Source: Streptomyces bathyalis (GTDB taxonomy: Bacteria > Actinomycetota > Actinomycetes > Streptomycetales > Streptomycetaceae). Taken from it: DNA of 64,000 nucleotides. This document shows positions 27,023 to 36,210 of this stretch, piece by piece. The position numbers were made by a program, and so were the translations under genes. The stretch spans positions 5,639,501 to 5,703,500 of the forward strand of contig NZ_CP048882.1 in the NCBI RefSeq assembly GCF_015910445.1, given 5' to 3'. The notes under the pieces are model-generated. The model was given only the letters and a program-made list of their open reading frames with translations, searched no databases and was not told the origin of the DNA. How positions within the stretch are numbered: position 1 is the stretch's first letter; every line of letters begins with the position of its first letter.

Positions 27023-27079
27023 TCGGGGCGCTTCGGACGCAGACCGAGGAAGCTGTCCCAGCAATGCACCAGACCAGAT

Positions 27080-27114
27080 CCGGGCCCCCGGCAGCCAGGC
27101 TGCCGGGGGCCCGG
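27080..27114 (+). terminator. Terminator after the DUF3052 gene
   Basis: A perfect 16-bp GC stem (CCGGGCCCCCGGCAGC and its complement) with a 3-nt loop separates the DUF3052 gene from the peroxiredoxin gene. Confidence 0.85.
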
Positions 27115-27278
27115 AGTCGCTCCAGGGGCGGAATGAAAGACTGCGCCGGCGTCCCGTGACGGTGAAGTGCCGTCCCGCCAGGCGCCCCGCGGACGCCGCG
27201 GGCAGGCGCCGCCGTCTCCGGGTCCGCGACGACAGAACGTCTCCATCGACCGTCACCACGGAAGGGGATCTTCATCCC

Positions 27279-27737
27279 ATGGCAATCGAAGTCGGCACCA
27301 AGGCACCGGACTTCACACTGAAGAGTCAGCACGGCGAAGCGGTCTCGCTGTCCGACTTCCGGGGCAAGAAGAACGTCGTTCTGCTCTTCTACCCCTTCGC
27401 GTTCACGGGGATCTGCACGGGCGAGCTGTGCGCGCTGCGTGACGAGCTCCCGTCGTTCGTCAACGACGACGTGCAGCTGCTCGCCGTCTCCAACGACTCG
27501 CCCTTCGCGCTGCGCGTCTTCGCCGACCAGGAGGGGCTGGAGTACCCGCTCCTGTCGGACTTCTGGCCGCACGGAGAGGCCTCCCGCGCCTACGGCGTCT
27601 TCGACGAGGAGAAGGGCTGCGCCGTGCGCGGCACCTTCGTGATCGACACGGAGGGCGTCGTCCGCTGGAACGTCGTCAATGCCATTCCCGAGGCGCGTGA
27701 CCTGAACGAGTACGTCAAGGCGCTGAAAGCCCTCTGA
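27279..27737 (+). CDS. Thiol peroxiredoxin, AhpE/BCP-like
   Basis: The 152-residue thioredoxin-fold protein reduces peroxides through the peroxidatic cysteine C46 in FAFTGICTGELC. A second cysteine at C51 gives the C-x4-C arrangement of BCP-type atypical two-Cys enzymes. Mycobacterial AhpE, which it otherwise resembles (FTGIC, NDSPFALRVFADQ), has only one. It is cytoplasmic. It sits at the edge of the Ter stress genes, 129 bp before the first terD, and may be expressed with them under oxidative stress. Confidence 0.87.
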   Translation: MAIEVGTKAPDFTLKSQHGEAVSLSDFRGKKNVVLLFYPFAFTGICTGELCALRDELPSFVNDDVQLLAVSNDSPFALRVFADQEGLEYPLLSDFWPHGEASRAYGVFDEEKGCAVRGTFVIDTEGVVRWNVVNAIPEARDLNEYVKALKAL

Positions 27738-27866
27738 CCGAAGCCCTGGGAGCGTGGGGAACCGCTCACTAGGATCGATTCGTTGATCCGACAGCAACAG
27801 GAGCAAACCGCAACAGGCACGGGGGCACGTACACGGTGCTCCTTCGAACAGACACCAGGAGGACTC

Positions 27867-28442
27867 GTGGGAGTCAGCCTCAGCAAAGGCGGCAACGTCT
27901 CGCTGACCAAGGAGGCCCCGAACCTGACGGCCGTGATCGTAGGTCTGGGCTGGGACGCCCGTACGACCACGGGCTCGGACTTCGACCTCGATGCCAGCGC
28001 CCTGCTTGCGAACGGCGAGGGCAAGGTCAGCAACGACAAGAACTTCGTATTCTTCAACAACCTCAAGAGCCCCGACGGCTCCGTCGAGCACACCGGCGAC
28101 AACCTCACCGGTGAGGGCGAGGGCGACGACGAGGTCATCAAGGTCAATCTGGCGGGCGTGCCGGCCGACGTGGAGAAGATCGTCTTCCCGGTCTCCATCT
28201 ACGAGGCCGAGAGCCGCCAGCAGAGCTTCGGCCAGGTCCGCAACGCCTTCATCCGCGTCGTCAACCAGGCCGACAACAACGAGCTGGCGCGCTACGACCT
28301 GAGTGAGGACGCCTCCACGGAGACGGCCATGGTCTTCGGCGAGCTCTACAGGCACGGCGCGGAGTGGAAGTTCCGCGCCATCGGCCAGGGCTATGCGTCG
28401 GGACTGCGCGGCATCGCGCAGGACTTCGGGGTCAACGTCTGA
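27867..28442 (+). CDS. terD: TerD-family stress protein (first copy)
   Basis: The 191-residue calcium-binding TerD protein starts at GTG 27867 after AGGAGGACTC (VGVSLSKGGNVSLTKEAP). The Ca site motif DFDLDASALL and the acidic EGEGDDE loop are present, as is the conserved C-terminal WKFRAIGQGYASGLRGIAQDFGV. TerD proteins form part of membrane-associated tellurite/stress complexes and affect differentiation in Streptomyces. It is the first of two tandem terD genes, 108 bp apart. Confidence 0.93.
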   Translation: MGVSLSKGGNVSLTKEAPNLTAVIVGLGWDARTTTGSDFDLDASALLANGEGKVSNDKNFVFFNNLKSPDGSVEHTGDNLTGEGEGDDEVIKVNLAGVPADVEKIVFPVSIYEAESRQQSFGQVRNAFIRVVNQADNNELARYDLSEDASTETAMVFGELYRHGAEWKFRAIGQGYASGLRGIAQDFGVNV

Positions 28443-28550
28443 CGGATCCCGGCAGCCACCGGCGCCGCAGACTTCCGTGAACCGGAGGTGTGCGGCGCCT
28501 GGTGATGTCGGGACACTGGGGTGCATCAACACCGGGGAGAGGATCAGAAC

Positions 28551-29129
28551 ATGGGCGTGACGCTCGCCAAGGGGGGAAATGTCTCCCTCTCGAAGGCCGC
28601 ACCGAACCTGACCCAGGTCCGGATCGGGCTCGGCTGGAAGGCCCGTTCCACCACCGGCGCCGCCTTCGACCTGGATGCCAGCGCGCTGCTCTGCGCGAAC
28701 GGCCGGGTCCTCGGCGACGAGTACTTCGTCTTCTACAACAACCTCAAGAGCCCCGATGGCTCCGTCGAACACACAGGCGACGAGCTCGTCGGCGGCACCG
28801 GTGGCGAGGACGACGAGACGGTTCTGGTGGACCTGCCGCTCGTTCCCGCCCACGTGGACAAGATCGTCTTCCCGGTCTCCATTTACGACGCCGAGCCCCG
28901 CCAGCAGACGTTCGGGCAGGTCACCGACGCCTACATCCGCGTCCTGAACCAGGAGGACGGGCAGGAGCTGGCGCGTTACGACCTCACCGAGGACGCATCC
29001 TCGGAAACCGCGATGATCTTCGGGGAGTTGTACCGGCGCGAGGGCGAGTGGAAGTTCCGGGCCGTTGGACAGGGGTACGCCTCAGGCCTGCGAGGCATCG
29101 CTCTAGACTTCGGGGTCAATGTTTCGTAA
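28551..29129 (+). CDS. terD: TerD-family stress protein (second copy)
   Basis: This 192-residue tandem paralogue of the preceding gene has the same order of motifs (GVTLAKGGNVSLSKAAPN, AFDLDASALL, WKFRAVGQGYASGLRGIALDFGVNV). It carries a Cys after the calcium motif (LLCANGR) that the first copy lacks. GGAGAGGATC precedes the ATG. It lies 39 bp before the DUF475 membrane protein, so it is probably in one transcript with it. Confidence 0.93.
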   Translation: MGVTLAKGGNVSLSKAAPNLTQVRIGLGWKARSTTGAAFDLDASALLCANGRVLGDEYFVFYNNLKSPDGSVEHTGDELVGGTGGEDDETVLVDLPLVPAHVDKIVFPVSIYDAEPRQQTFGQVTDAYIRVLNQEDGQELARYDLTEDASSETAMIFGELYRREGEWKFRAVGQGYASGLRGIALDFGVNVS

Positions 29130-29168
29130 GCAAAGGTCATGTGTTCGTAAAGCGGATTGGGTAGCCCA

Positions 29169-30323
29169 GTGCTCTTGAAAACCTTCGGCTGGTCCTTCGG
29201 CGTCACGGCCGCGGGATTCGCCCTCGCCGCGTTGCTCTGGGGGTGGCAGGGTTTCGCCGTCGTGGCGATCCTGTCCGTCCTGGAGATCTCGCTGTCCTTC
29301 GACAACGCGGTCGTCAACGCCGGTGTGCTGAAAAAGCTCAACGCCTTCTGGCAGCGCATCTTCCTGACCATCGGCATCCTCATCGCGGTGTTCGGGATGA
29401 GGCTGGTCTTCCCAGTTGTCATCGTGGCCATCAGCGCCAAGATCGGGCCCATCGAGGCCGTCGATCTCGCGCTGGCGGACCCGGACAAGTACCAGCAGCT
29501 CGTGACGGACGCGCACCCGGCCATCGCGGCCTTCGGTGGCATGTTCCTCCTGATGATCTTCCTCGACTTCATCTTCGAGGAGCGGGAGTACAAGTGGCTC
29601 GCCTGGCTCGAGCGGCCCCTGGCCAAGCTCGGCAAGGTCGACATGCTCTCCGTGTGCATCGCCCTGATCGTGCTGCTGGTCTCCGCGATGACCTTCGCGG
29701 TCGAGGCGCACCAGCACGGCGGCGCTCACGCGGACAAGTCCGCCACGGTGCTGATGTCCGGCGTCGCCGGTCTCATCACCTACCTGATCGTGGGCGGTCT
29801 CTCCAGCCACTTCGAGAACAGGCTGGAGGAAGAGGAGGAACGCGAGCACGAGGCCGAGGAGGAGGCCAAGAAGGAAGGCAAGGATCCGTCCCTTGTCGGA
29901 ATAGCCGGCAAGGCAGCCTTCTTCATGTTCCTCTACCTCGAAGTGCTCGACGCCTCCTTCTCCTTCGACGGCGTCATCGGTGCCTTCGCGATCACCAACC
30001 ACATCTTCTGGATGGCGCTCGGTCTCGGTATCGGCGCGATGTACGTGCGGTCCCTCACGGTCTATCTCGTCCGGCAGGGCACGCTCGACGACTACGTCTA
30101 CCTGGAGCACGGGGCGCACTACGCGATCGGTGCGCTCGCGGCCATCCTGCTCGTCACGATCAAGTACGAGATCAACGAGGTGATCACCGGTCTGATCGGT
30201 GTCGCGCTGATCGCCGCGTCGTTCTGGTCCTCGGTCCGGCGCAACCAGCGGGTCGCGCAGTCGAACGAGAGCGGCGGCGAGAAGGACGAGGCCTCGGACG
30301 AGGAGGTCAGCTCCAAGGCGTGA
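29169..30323 (+). CDS. TerC-like integral membrane protein (DUF475)
   Basis: The 384-residue protein has seven or more hydrophobic helices. It shows the two acidic TerC/DUF475 signatures, LEISLSFDNAVVNAG in an early helix and EVLDASFSFDGVIGAFA in a later one, both thought to bind metal ions in the membrane. A highly charged cytosolic loop (residues about 218-240, EEEEEREHEAEEEAKKEG) lies between them. The GTG at 29169 is preferred over a TTG 12 bp upstream. With the TerD proteins it would form the membrane core of the Ter complex. Homologues of this family include the metal exporters of the Mn/Alx group. Confidence 0.87.
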   Translation: MLLKTFGWSFGVTAAGFALAALLWGWQGFAVVAILSVLEISLSFDNAVVNAGVLKKLNAFWQRIFLTIGILIAVFGMRLVFPVVIVAISAKIGPIEAVDLALADPDKYQQLVTDAHPAIAAFGGMFLLMIFLDFIFEEREYKWLAWLERPLAKLGKVDMLSVCIALIVLLVSAMTFAVEAHQHGGAHADKSATVLMSGVAGLITYLIVGGLSSHFENRLEEEEEREHEAEEEAKKEGKDPSLVGIAGKAAFFMFLYLEVLDASFSFDGVIGAFAITNHIFWMALGLGIGAMYVRSLTVYLVRQGTLDDYVYLEHGAHYAIGALAAILLVTIKYEINEVITGLIGVALIAASFWSSVRRNQRVAQSNESGGEKDEASDEEVSSKA

Positions 30324-30400
30324 GCCCCCTGTGATCCCGGAAGGTGCGTCGGCTCGCGCGTTCCGGGTGTCACGGTGGCCTGTTTGCGGAACGCTCTAAC

Positions 30401-30434
30401 GGGGCGGCTCCGAGTCCCGACTCGGAGCCGCCCC
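30401..30434 (+). terminator. Terminator after the terD-DUF475 unit
   Basis: A perfect 16-bp stem (GGGGCGGCTCCGAGTC and its complement) with a 2-nt loop lies 78 bp after the DUF475 gene and 32 bp before the TerA-like gene. The latter may therefore have its own promoter or be expressed by read-through. Confidence 0.8.
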
Positions 30435-30465
30435 GAGGCAGTTGGAGTTCGAGTGGGGGTGCGGG

Positions 30466-31224
30466 ATGGTCTCCCTTTGGGAGAACTGGCGCAGCAGCGC
30501 CGGGATGCGTCGGCGCGGTGCGAAGTTCGACATGACGGGCGGCGGTTCGAGTTACGCGACCGAGCTGACCAAACGTCACTCGTCGGTATCGCTCACCGAG
30601 CAGGGCGCCGACAACGGCAGCCTGCGGGTCAATCTCTCCTGGCGCATGCGGACTTCGGACTTCGACGGGAGAACCGGACGCCGCGGCTCGCTCCGGCATC
30701 CGTTCCAGGCGCTGAAGCCGCAGGTCGTCCAGGCGCACACGCAGGGCGTCGTCAACGTCGACCTCGACCTCGCGTGCCTGTACGAACTGGCCGACGGCAG
30801 CAAGGGAGTTGTGCAGCCGCTGGGCAACTTCCTCGGCGACTGGAACTCCCCGCCGTATGTGAAGCTCACCGGTGACGACCGCTTCGGCTCACCGTCCGGC
30901 GAGACGATCTATGTGAATCTCGACCACAAGGACGACATCAAGCGGCTGCTGTTCTTCGTCTACATCTACGACGGCACGCCCGCGTTCGACCGTACGCACG
31001 CGGTCCTCACGCTCTTCCCGACCAACGGCCCGCGCGTCGAGGTCAGCCTCGACCAGCGCGCCCCGCAGGCACGCTCGTGCGCCGTCCTGCTCATGGAGCA
31101 CGAGAAGGACCAGCTGATGGTCCGCCGCCAGGTGCGCTACGTCTACGGATTCCAGTCCGAGCTGGACCGGCTCTACGGCTGGGGCCTGCAGTGGGGCCGC
31201 GGATTCAAGGCCGGCAGGACCTGA
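30466..31224 (+). CDS. TerA-like/TerD-superfamily tellurium resistance protein
   Basis: The 252-residue protein (ATG 30466, MVSLWENWRSSAGMRRRGAK) contains a single TerD-superfamily beta-sandwich. It has a divergent acidic loop (VNVDLDLACLYEL) instead of the canonical calcium motif, and later the strand LLFFVYIYDGTPAFDRTHAV. The C-terminus ends VYGFQSELDRLYGWGLQWGRGFKAG. This matches TerA-like proteins found with TerD in Streptomyces. The ribosome site is only a G-rich stretch. It is convergent with the third TerD-family gene, with 31 bp between the stops. Confidence 0.78.
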   Translation: MVSLWENWRSSAGMRRRGAKFDMTGGGSSYATELTKRHSSVSLTEQGADNGSLRVNLSWRMRTSDFDGRTGRRGSLRHPFQALKPQVVQAHTQGVVNVDLDLACLYELADGSKGVVQPLGNFLGDWNSPPYVKLTGDDRFGSPSGETIYVNLDHKDDIKRLLFFVYIYDGTPAFDRTHAVLTLFPTNGPRVEVSLDQRAPQARSCAVLLMEHEKDQLMVRRQVRYVYGFQSELDRLYGWGLQWGRGFKAGRT

Positions 31225-31255
31225 CCCCGGCCCGGGCCGAGGGCGGCAGCCCCTG

Positions 31256-32203
31256 TCAGTGGTTCTGGAACTGGGGTCCCTGCGGCGGCAGCGTGAAGTC
31301 CGGGTCCGGCTGCGGGTAGCCGTACGCGGGCTGCGGATATCCGTATGCGGGACGGGTGGCGGGCGGCTGCTGGGGCTGCTGCGGGTAGCCGTAGCCCTGC
31401 GTGGGCGCCGCGGGCCCAGGCCCCGCCGCCGCGATGGGCGACGGCGCGGTGGGGGCGTGACCGGCGGCCGCCGGCCCCGGGGAGGGAGCCGCGAGGGGGA
31501 AGTCCTCGGGCTCCTGAGGCTGCGGGGTCGCGAAGGCCGGCACGGTCGCGTCGTCCGTGGGAGCGGACGTCTGGGGCGGGACCGACGGTGCGGGCGGTGC
31601 GGTGGCGGCCGGCTGTTCCGGCCCGGCGGCCGGCTCCGGCCGTGAACCGGGCTCCGCCTCCTCGACGGTGATCCCGTACTCGGTGGCCAGTCCGACCAGC
31701 CCCGTGTCGTAACCTTGGCCCAGCGCACGGAACTTCCAGCCCGTGCCGCGCCTGTACAGCTCGCCGCAGATCATCGCCGTCTCGGCGCCCGTCTCCGGCT
31801 CGATGTCGAACTGCAGCACCGGCTCGCCCTCGGCGGCCTGCCCGGCGCCTGCGTACACCAGCAGCCGCAGCTGCCGTACGTCGCGGAAGGTACCGCCGTC
31901 CGTCGAAGCGGCCAGCAGCACCCGGTCCACCCGGGGAGCGAGGGCACCCAGGTCGGCCTCGACCGAGTCGCGCATCCCGCCCTGCGCCTGCGTCTTGGCC
32001 ACGTGGCTCACGGCGCCTGACGGGTGCCGCGGCTGGTTGTAGAACACGAAGTCCTCGTCGGATTCGACGCGCCCGCCCTCGTCCAGCAGCAGCGCCGACA
32101 CATCCACGTCGGGCACGCCGGATCCGGCGGACCAGCACAGGACGGCGCGCACCGCCACAGTCTCCAGCTGAACGTTCGAGCCCTTCACCATGGCGTGCGT
32201 CAT
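31256..32203 (-). CDS. TerD-domain protein with long Pro/Gln/Tyr-rich tail
   Basis: The first 180 residues or so are a TerD domain (VPDVDVSALLLDEGG calcium-type motif, GWKFRALGQGYDTGLVGLATEYG). It is followed by an Ala/Pro linker and a low-complexity tail with repeated YGYPQP units to the C-terminus (315 residues in all). The tail is unlike the other Ter proteins here and resembles adaptor or phase-separating tails. It is encoded on the opposite strand to the rest of the cluster and is divergent from the CitE-like gene. The start could be 12 bp further in. Confidence 0.85.
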   Translation of the reverse strand: MTHAMVKGSNVQLETVAVRAVLCWSAGSGVPDVDVSALLLDEGGRVESDEDFVFYNQPRHPSGAVSHVAKTQAQGGMRDSVEADLGALAPRVDRVLLAASTDGGTFRDVRQLRLLVYAGAGQAAEGEPVLQFDIEPETGAETAMICGELYRRGTGWKFRALGQGYDTGLVGLATEYGITVEEAEPGSRPEPAAGPEQPAATAPPAPSVPPQTSAPTDDATVPAFATPQPQEPEDFPLAAPSPGPAAAGHAPTAPSPIAAAGPGPAAPTQGYGYPQQPQQPPATRPAYGYPQPAYGYPQPDPDFTLPPQGPQFQNH

Positions 32204-32297
32204 GCGCTCATCCTGCCTTCCGCCCGTGCGTCAGGACAACGCGGGAGGCCCGTGGTGGCCCGGTGTGTACCGGGCGGTAACACATTTTTCATCATCG

Positions 32298-32309
32298 ATT
32301 GGAACCAAT
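32298..32309. promoter_or_regulatory. Palindrome in the divergent Ter promoter region
   Basis: ATTGGAACCAAT is a perfect 12-bp inverted repeat within the 243-bp region between the divergent TerD-tail gene and the CitE-like operon. The stretch is more AT-rich than its surroundings. A regulator could control both directions from here, but no regulator gene is adjacent. Confidence 0.3.
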
Positions 32310-32446
32310 GGACCCCTCCCATACGTACGATGAGCGGCTGCTTCTCGCCGCCGGACCGCACATGCGGGGGCGGGACGGGCTGCGCACGATCGACAGCGAC
32401 CGCGTCGGCCATGCCGGATGCCGCGCGAAGGGAATCGGGGTCATGC

Positions 32447-33658
32447 ATGCGGCATTTCGGTCAACTCCCGCCTGAGGTGCGGGGCGCGCTCTTCCAGCAC
32501 GAACCCGCCGAGTTCACGGCGGAATCGCCGGGACGCAGGCTCGCCGCCGCGCTCGGCGGCACCCTCTACAGCCCGGCCACGCGCACGAACCTCGCCGCCG
32601 ACGTGGTCAAGCAGGCGCGGCGCGGTGTGGCGTCCATGGTCCTGTGCCTGGAGGACTCCATCAGCGACGCGGAGGTCGCGGCCGCCGAGGACAACCTGGT
32701 GTGGCAGATCGAGCAGCTCGCGGACGGCGGCGCCGGTCTGCGGGAACGGGACGTCCCGCTGTTGTTCATACGGGTCCGGGAGCCGGAGCAGATCATCGAT
32801 CTCGTGGCGCGCATGGGCCCCGCGGCCGGGCTGCTCTCGGGGTTCGTGCTGCCCAAGTTCACCGAGGAGCGCGGAATCCCGTTTCTGGAGGCCCTGGCTG
32901 AGGCGGAAGCCGCGGCGGGCCGGAGGCTGTTCGCGATGCCCGTGCTCGAGTCCCCGGGGCTCATGCACCTGGAGTCCCGTGGCGCGACGCTTGCCGGCAT
33001 CGCCCGGGCCGTCGACAAGTACCGGGAGCGGGTGCTCGCGCTGCGCCTGGGAGTTACCGACTTCTGCTCCGCGTACGGGCTGCGCCGCACGCCCGAGATG
33101 ACCGCCTACGACGTGCAGCTCGTCGCCTCCGTCATCGGTGACGTGGTGAACGTGCTGGGTCGCGTGGACGGCAGCGGCTACACCGTCACGGGACCGGTGT
33201 GGGAGTACTTCCGGCTCCAGGAGAGGATGTTCAAGCCCCAGCTGAGGCAGAGCATCTTCACCGGCCGCGCGGAGGAGCTGCGTACTGCGCTCATCGATCA
33301 CGACATGGACGGACTGCTGCGCGAGATCGAACTGGACCGGGCCAACGGCCTGCTCGGCAAGACCTGCATCCACCCCTCACATGTGCTGCCGGTGCACGCG
33401 CTGTCCGTGGTGAGCCTCGAGGAGTACAGCGACGCCACCGACATCCTGCGGCCGGAGCGCAGCGGCGGCGGTGTCATGCGGTCCGCCTACACGAACAAGA
33501 TGAACGAGGTGAAGCCGCACCGGGCGTGGGCCGAGCGGACGCTGCTGCGCGCGGAGCTGTTCGGGGTGGCACGCGAGGGCGTCGGCTTCGTCGACCTCCT
33601 GGTGGCGGGCGCGCGGGCCGACGGCGAGCCGGCGGGAGAGGGACGGGCGAAGGGATGA
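32447..33658 (+). CDS. CitE/HpcH-like C-C lyase of the Ter biosynthetic module
   Basis: This 403-residue HpcH/HpaI-CitE-like barrel protein has the motifs LYSPATRTNLAADV, MVLCLEDSISDAEV (metal-binding acidic residues) and LFIRVREPEQI, and a later ETRGATLAGI-type block (LMHLESRGATLAGIARAVD). CitE-like lyases cut or form C-C bonds of acyl-CoA or keto-acid substrates. This subgroup is linked to Ter clusters in published comparative genomics (Ter-dependent stress systems). It is translationally coupled (ATGA) to the PRTase fusion gene. The start at ATG 32447 is favoured by GAAGGGA. Confidence 0.85.
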   Translation: MRHFGQLPPEVRGALFQHEPAEFTAESPGRRLAAALGGTLYSPATRTNLAADVVKQARRGVASMVLCLEDSISDAEVAAAEDNLVWQIEQLADGGAGLRERDVPLLFIRVREPEQIIDLVARMGPAAGLLSGFVLPKFTEERGIPFLEALAEAEAAAGRRLFAMPVLESPGLMHLESRGATLAGIARAVDKYRERVLALRLGVTDFCSAYGLRRTPEMTAYDVQLVASVIGDVVNVLGRVDGSGYTVTGPVWEYFRLQERMFKPQLRQSIFTGRAEELRTALIDHDMDGLLREIELDRANGLLGKTCIHPSHVLPVHALSVVSLEEYSDATDILRPERSGGGVMRSAYTNKMNEVKPHRAWAERTLLRAELFGVAREGVGFVDLLVAGARADGEPAGEGRAKG

Positions 33659-36210
33659 GCGAGGCTGTGAGCGACGCGGTGTGGTCCGGCGAGTGGGTCG
33701 CCGAGCGGCTGGAGGTGGGGCTGAGCGGCGAGGGCCTCCGGGACCTGATGGGCCTGGCACTGCGCCGCAACCCCAAGCGCGCCCACCTCCTCGTCTCGCG
33801 CGTCCTGGGCAAGCACGTCCCCGAGCGGCCCGGAACGGTGCGCGGGGTCGGCCTGCGGCTGGGACGGGGGGTCCGGACGCTGCTGGGCGACGACCTCGCG
33901 GACCGTGCCGTCGTGCTCGGCTACGCGGAGACGGCCACGGGACTCGGGCACTGCGTCGCCGACGGCATCGGCGGCGTCACATATCTGCACTCGACGCGGC
34001 GGGCCGTGAGGGGAGTGGCCACCGCCGGCGGGTTCGAGGAGGAGCACAGCCACGCCACGTCCCATCTGCTGCTCCCGGAGGATCCCGGGCTGCTCGGCGG
34101 GGACGGGCCGCTCGTGCTCGTCGACGACGAGTTCTCCACGGGCCGCACGATTCGCAACACCGTCGCCGCGCTGCACCGGCGGCATCCTCGGGAGCGGTAC
34201 GTCGTCGTCGCGCTGACCGATATGCGCTCCGCGGACGACGCGGCCGCGCTGGAGAAGTTCGCGGCCGAACTCGGGGCGCGCCTGGACGTGGTCGCGCTGG
34301 CACGTGGCCGCGTCTCGCTCCCGCACGACGTGCTGGAGCGCGGGCAGCGGCTCGTGGGGGAAACCGAGGCGCGGGCAGAGGCAGCGGATGCCTCGGTGGA
34401 ACCGCCGGCCAGGGCGGACGCCTTGGCAGCGAGAGTGCCCGGGCCGCGCGGTGCGAGCCCCGTGACCCGGGTGGACCTCGGCTGGCCGCTGCGCCTCCCC
34501 GACGGCGGACGGCACGGCTTCACGGCCGCCCACAGCGCGCGCCTGGACGCCGCACTGCCCGGCATGGCCGAACGGCTGGCCTCCGCGCTGGCAGGGACAG
34601 GCACGCTCGGCGCCGCGCGGGAGCCCACGGGCGACCGTCCGGCCCCGCGCGTACTGGTGCTGGGCTGCGAAGAGTTGATGTACGCGCCGCTGCGCCTCGC
34701 CGTCGCCCTGGAGGAGCGGCTGGACGGGGAGGCGGAGGTGCGCTTCTCCACCACGACGCGTTCGCCCGTGCTCGCCCTGGACGATCCGGCCTACGCGGTA
34801 CGTACGTGCCTCTCCTTCCCGGCACACGAAGAGACGGACGGGGACGAGGGCGAGGGCGAGGGGGCCGGTGAGTCCGGCGCTGCGACGCGCTACGCGTACA
34901 ACGTCGCGCCCGGGACCGACCCCGGGCGCCGCTTCCACGCCGTCGTCGTCGTGACGGACACGGCGTCCGACACCGCGGCCCTGCACGCGCCCGGCGGGCT
35001 GCTGGACCGGCTGCGCGAGCACACGGACAGCGTGCTGCTCACGGTCGTCCCGGCCTACCGTCCGCTGCCGGCGCCTCTGCGCGGCCCGCACTTCTCCTCG
35101 TACGAGCCCGACGAGGTCGGCTGGCTGCTGCAGGACCTGTCCGAGACGCGGCTGGAGGCCCCGACCGAGGAGCGGGAGGAGGCGATCCAGAGCGGCGGGG
35201 CGCACTACGCGGAATCGCTGCCCGTCGAATACCAGCCGAGCCCGGAGTACGAGCGGCTCTTCCACAGCGCGCTGGAGGCCTCCGCGGGCCGCGTCGCGCG
35301 CGCGGTCGGCACCGTCACGGAGACCGTGCTCGCCGAACGTGCGCCGCGAGGAACCGGCCGCCCGGTGCTGGTCTCGCTCGCCCGCGCGGGCACGCCCGTC
35401 GGCGTGCTGATGCGGCGCTGGGCACAGCGGACCCACGGGCTGGACCTGCCGCACTACGCGGTGTCCATCGTGCGCGGGCGCGGCATCGACGCCAACGCCC
35501 TGCGCTGGATCGCCTCGCACCACGACCCCGCCGACGTCGTCTTCGTCGACGGCTGGACGGGCAAGGGCGCGATCACCCGTGAACTCGCCGACGCCCTCGC
35601 GCAGTTCGAGGAGTTCGACCCGGAGATCGCCGTGCTCGCCGACCCCGGGGGCTGCGTGCGCACCTACGGCACGCGGGAGGACTTCCTCATACCGTCCGCC
35701 TGCCTCAACTCCACCGTCTCCGGGCTGGTATCGCGCACGGTGCTCCGCGGGGACCTGGTCGGCCCGGACGACTACCACGGCGCCAAGTGCTACCGGGAGC
35801 TTGCCGGTTCGGACGTCTCCGGCCTCTTCCTGGACACGGTCACCGCCCGCTTCGACGACGTCGCCGAAGCCGCGGCCGAGGACGCGGCGGCGATGCGGTC
35901 GGCGGAGCGGGCCCCGACGTGGGCCGGCTGGAGCGCGGTCGAGCGGATCAGCGGTGAGTACGGCATCGACGACGTCAACCTCGTCAAACCCGGGGTCGGT
36001 GAGACGACGCGCGTGCTGCTGCGCCGCGTCCCGTGGCGGGTTCTGACGCGGCGCGGCGCGGGCTCCGACCTGGACCATGTGCGGCTGCTCGCCGAGCAGC
36101 GGGGCGTTCCCGTCGAGGAGACCGACGGACTGCCCTACAGCTGCGTGGGCCTGATACACCCGCGCTTCACACGCGGGGCCACGGGCTCCGACGGGAGGGC
36201 CGCCGGATGA
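33655..36210 (+). CDS. PRTase - TRSP - StiP(PRTase) - PELOTA fusion protein
   Basis: This 851-residue multidomain protein of the Ter-associated pathway has four parts. The N-terminal phosphoribosyltransferase (about 1-235) carries the PRPP loop VLVDDEFSTGRT at 154-165. A TRSP-type region spans about 330-470 (VLVLGCEELMYAPLRLAVALE). A second, StiP-type PRTase at about 490-740 has LVSLARAGTPVGVLM near 570 and VVFVDGWTGKGAITREL near 627. A PELOTA-like RNA-binding domain follows near 770-840 (DVNLVKPGVGETTRVLL, PYSCVGLIHP). In published Ter clusters these parts are proposed to make a nucleoside-like metabolite. Both ends overlap neighbours by 4 bp (ATGA), so the three genes are coupled. Domain assignments are from memory of the Pfam families. 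Confidence 0.83.
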   Translation: MSEAVSDAVWSGEWVAERLEVGLSGEGLRDLMGLALRRNPKRAHLLVSRVLGKHVPERPGTVRGVGLRLGRGVRTLLGDDLADRAVVLGYAETATGLGHCVADGIGGVTYLHSTRRAVRGVATAGGFEEEHSHATSHLLLPEDPGLLGGDGPLVLVDDEFSTGRTIRNTVAALHRRHPRERYVVVALTDMRSADDAAALEKFAAELGARLDVVALARGRVSLPHDVLERGQRLVGETEARAEAADASVEPPARADALAARVPGPRGASPVTRVDLGWPLRLPDGGRHGFTAAHSARLDAALPGMAERLASALAGTGTLGAAREPTGDRPAPRVLVLGCEELMYAPLRLAVALEERLDGEAEVRFSTTTRSPVLALDDPAYAVRTCLSFPAHEETDGDEGEGEGAGESGAATRYAYNVAPGTDPGRRFHAVVVVTDTASDTAALHAPGGLLDRLREHTDSVLLTVVPAYRPLPAPLRGPHFSSYEPDEVGWLLQDLSETRLEAPTEEREEAIQSGGAHYAESLPVEYQPSPEYERLFHSALEASAGRVARAVGTVTETVLAERAPRGTGRPVLVSLARAGTPVGVLMRRWAQRTHGLDLPHYAVSIVRGRGIDANALRWIASHHDPADVVFVDGWTGKGAITRELADALAQFEEFDPEIAVLADPGGCVRTYGTREDFLIPSACLNSTVSGLVSRTVLRGDLVGPDDYHGAKCYRELAGSDVSGLFLDTVTARFDDVAEAAAEDAAAMRSAERAPTWAGWSAVERISGEYGIDDVNLVKPGVGETTRVLLRRVPWRVLTRRGAGSDLDHVRLLAEQRGVPVEETDGLPYSCVGLIHPRFTRGATGSDGRAAG

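Noticed and set aside
33487..36159. Minus-strand 890-codon open frame opposite the PRTase fusion
   Set aside because: Antisense shadow driven by high GC3; no motif and no ribosome site, whereas the plus-strand protein has clear PRPP loops.
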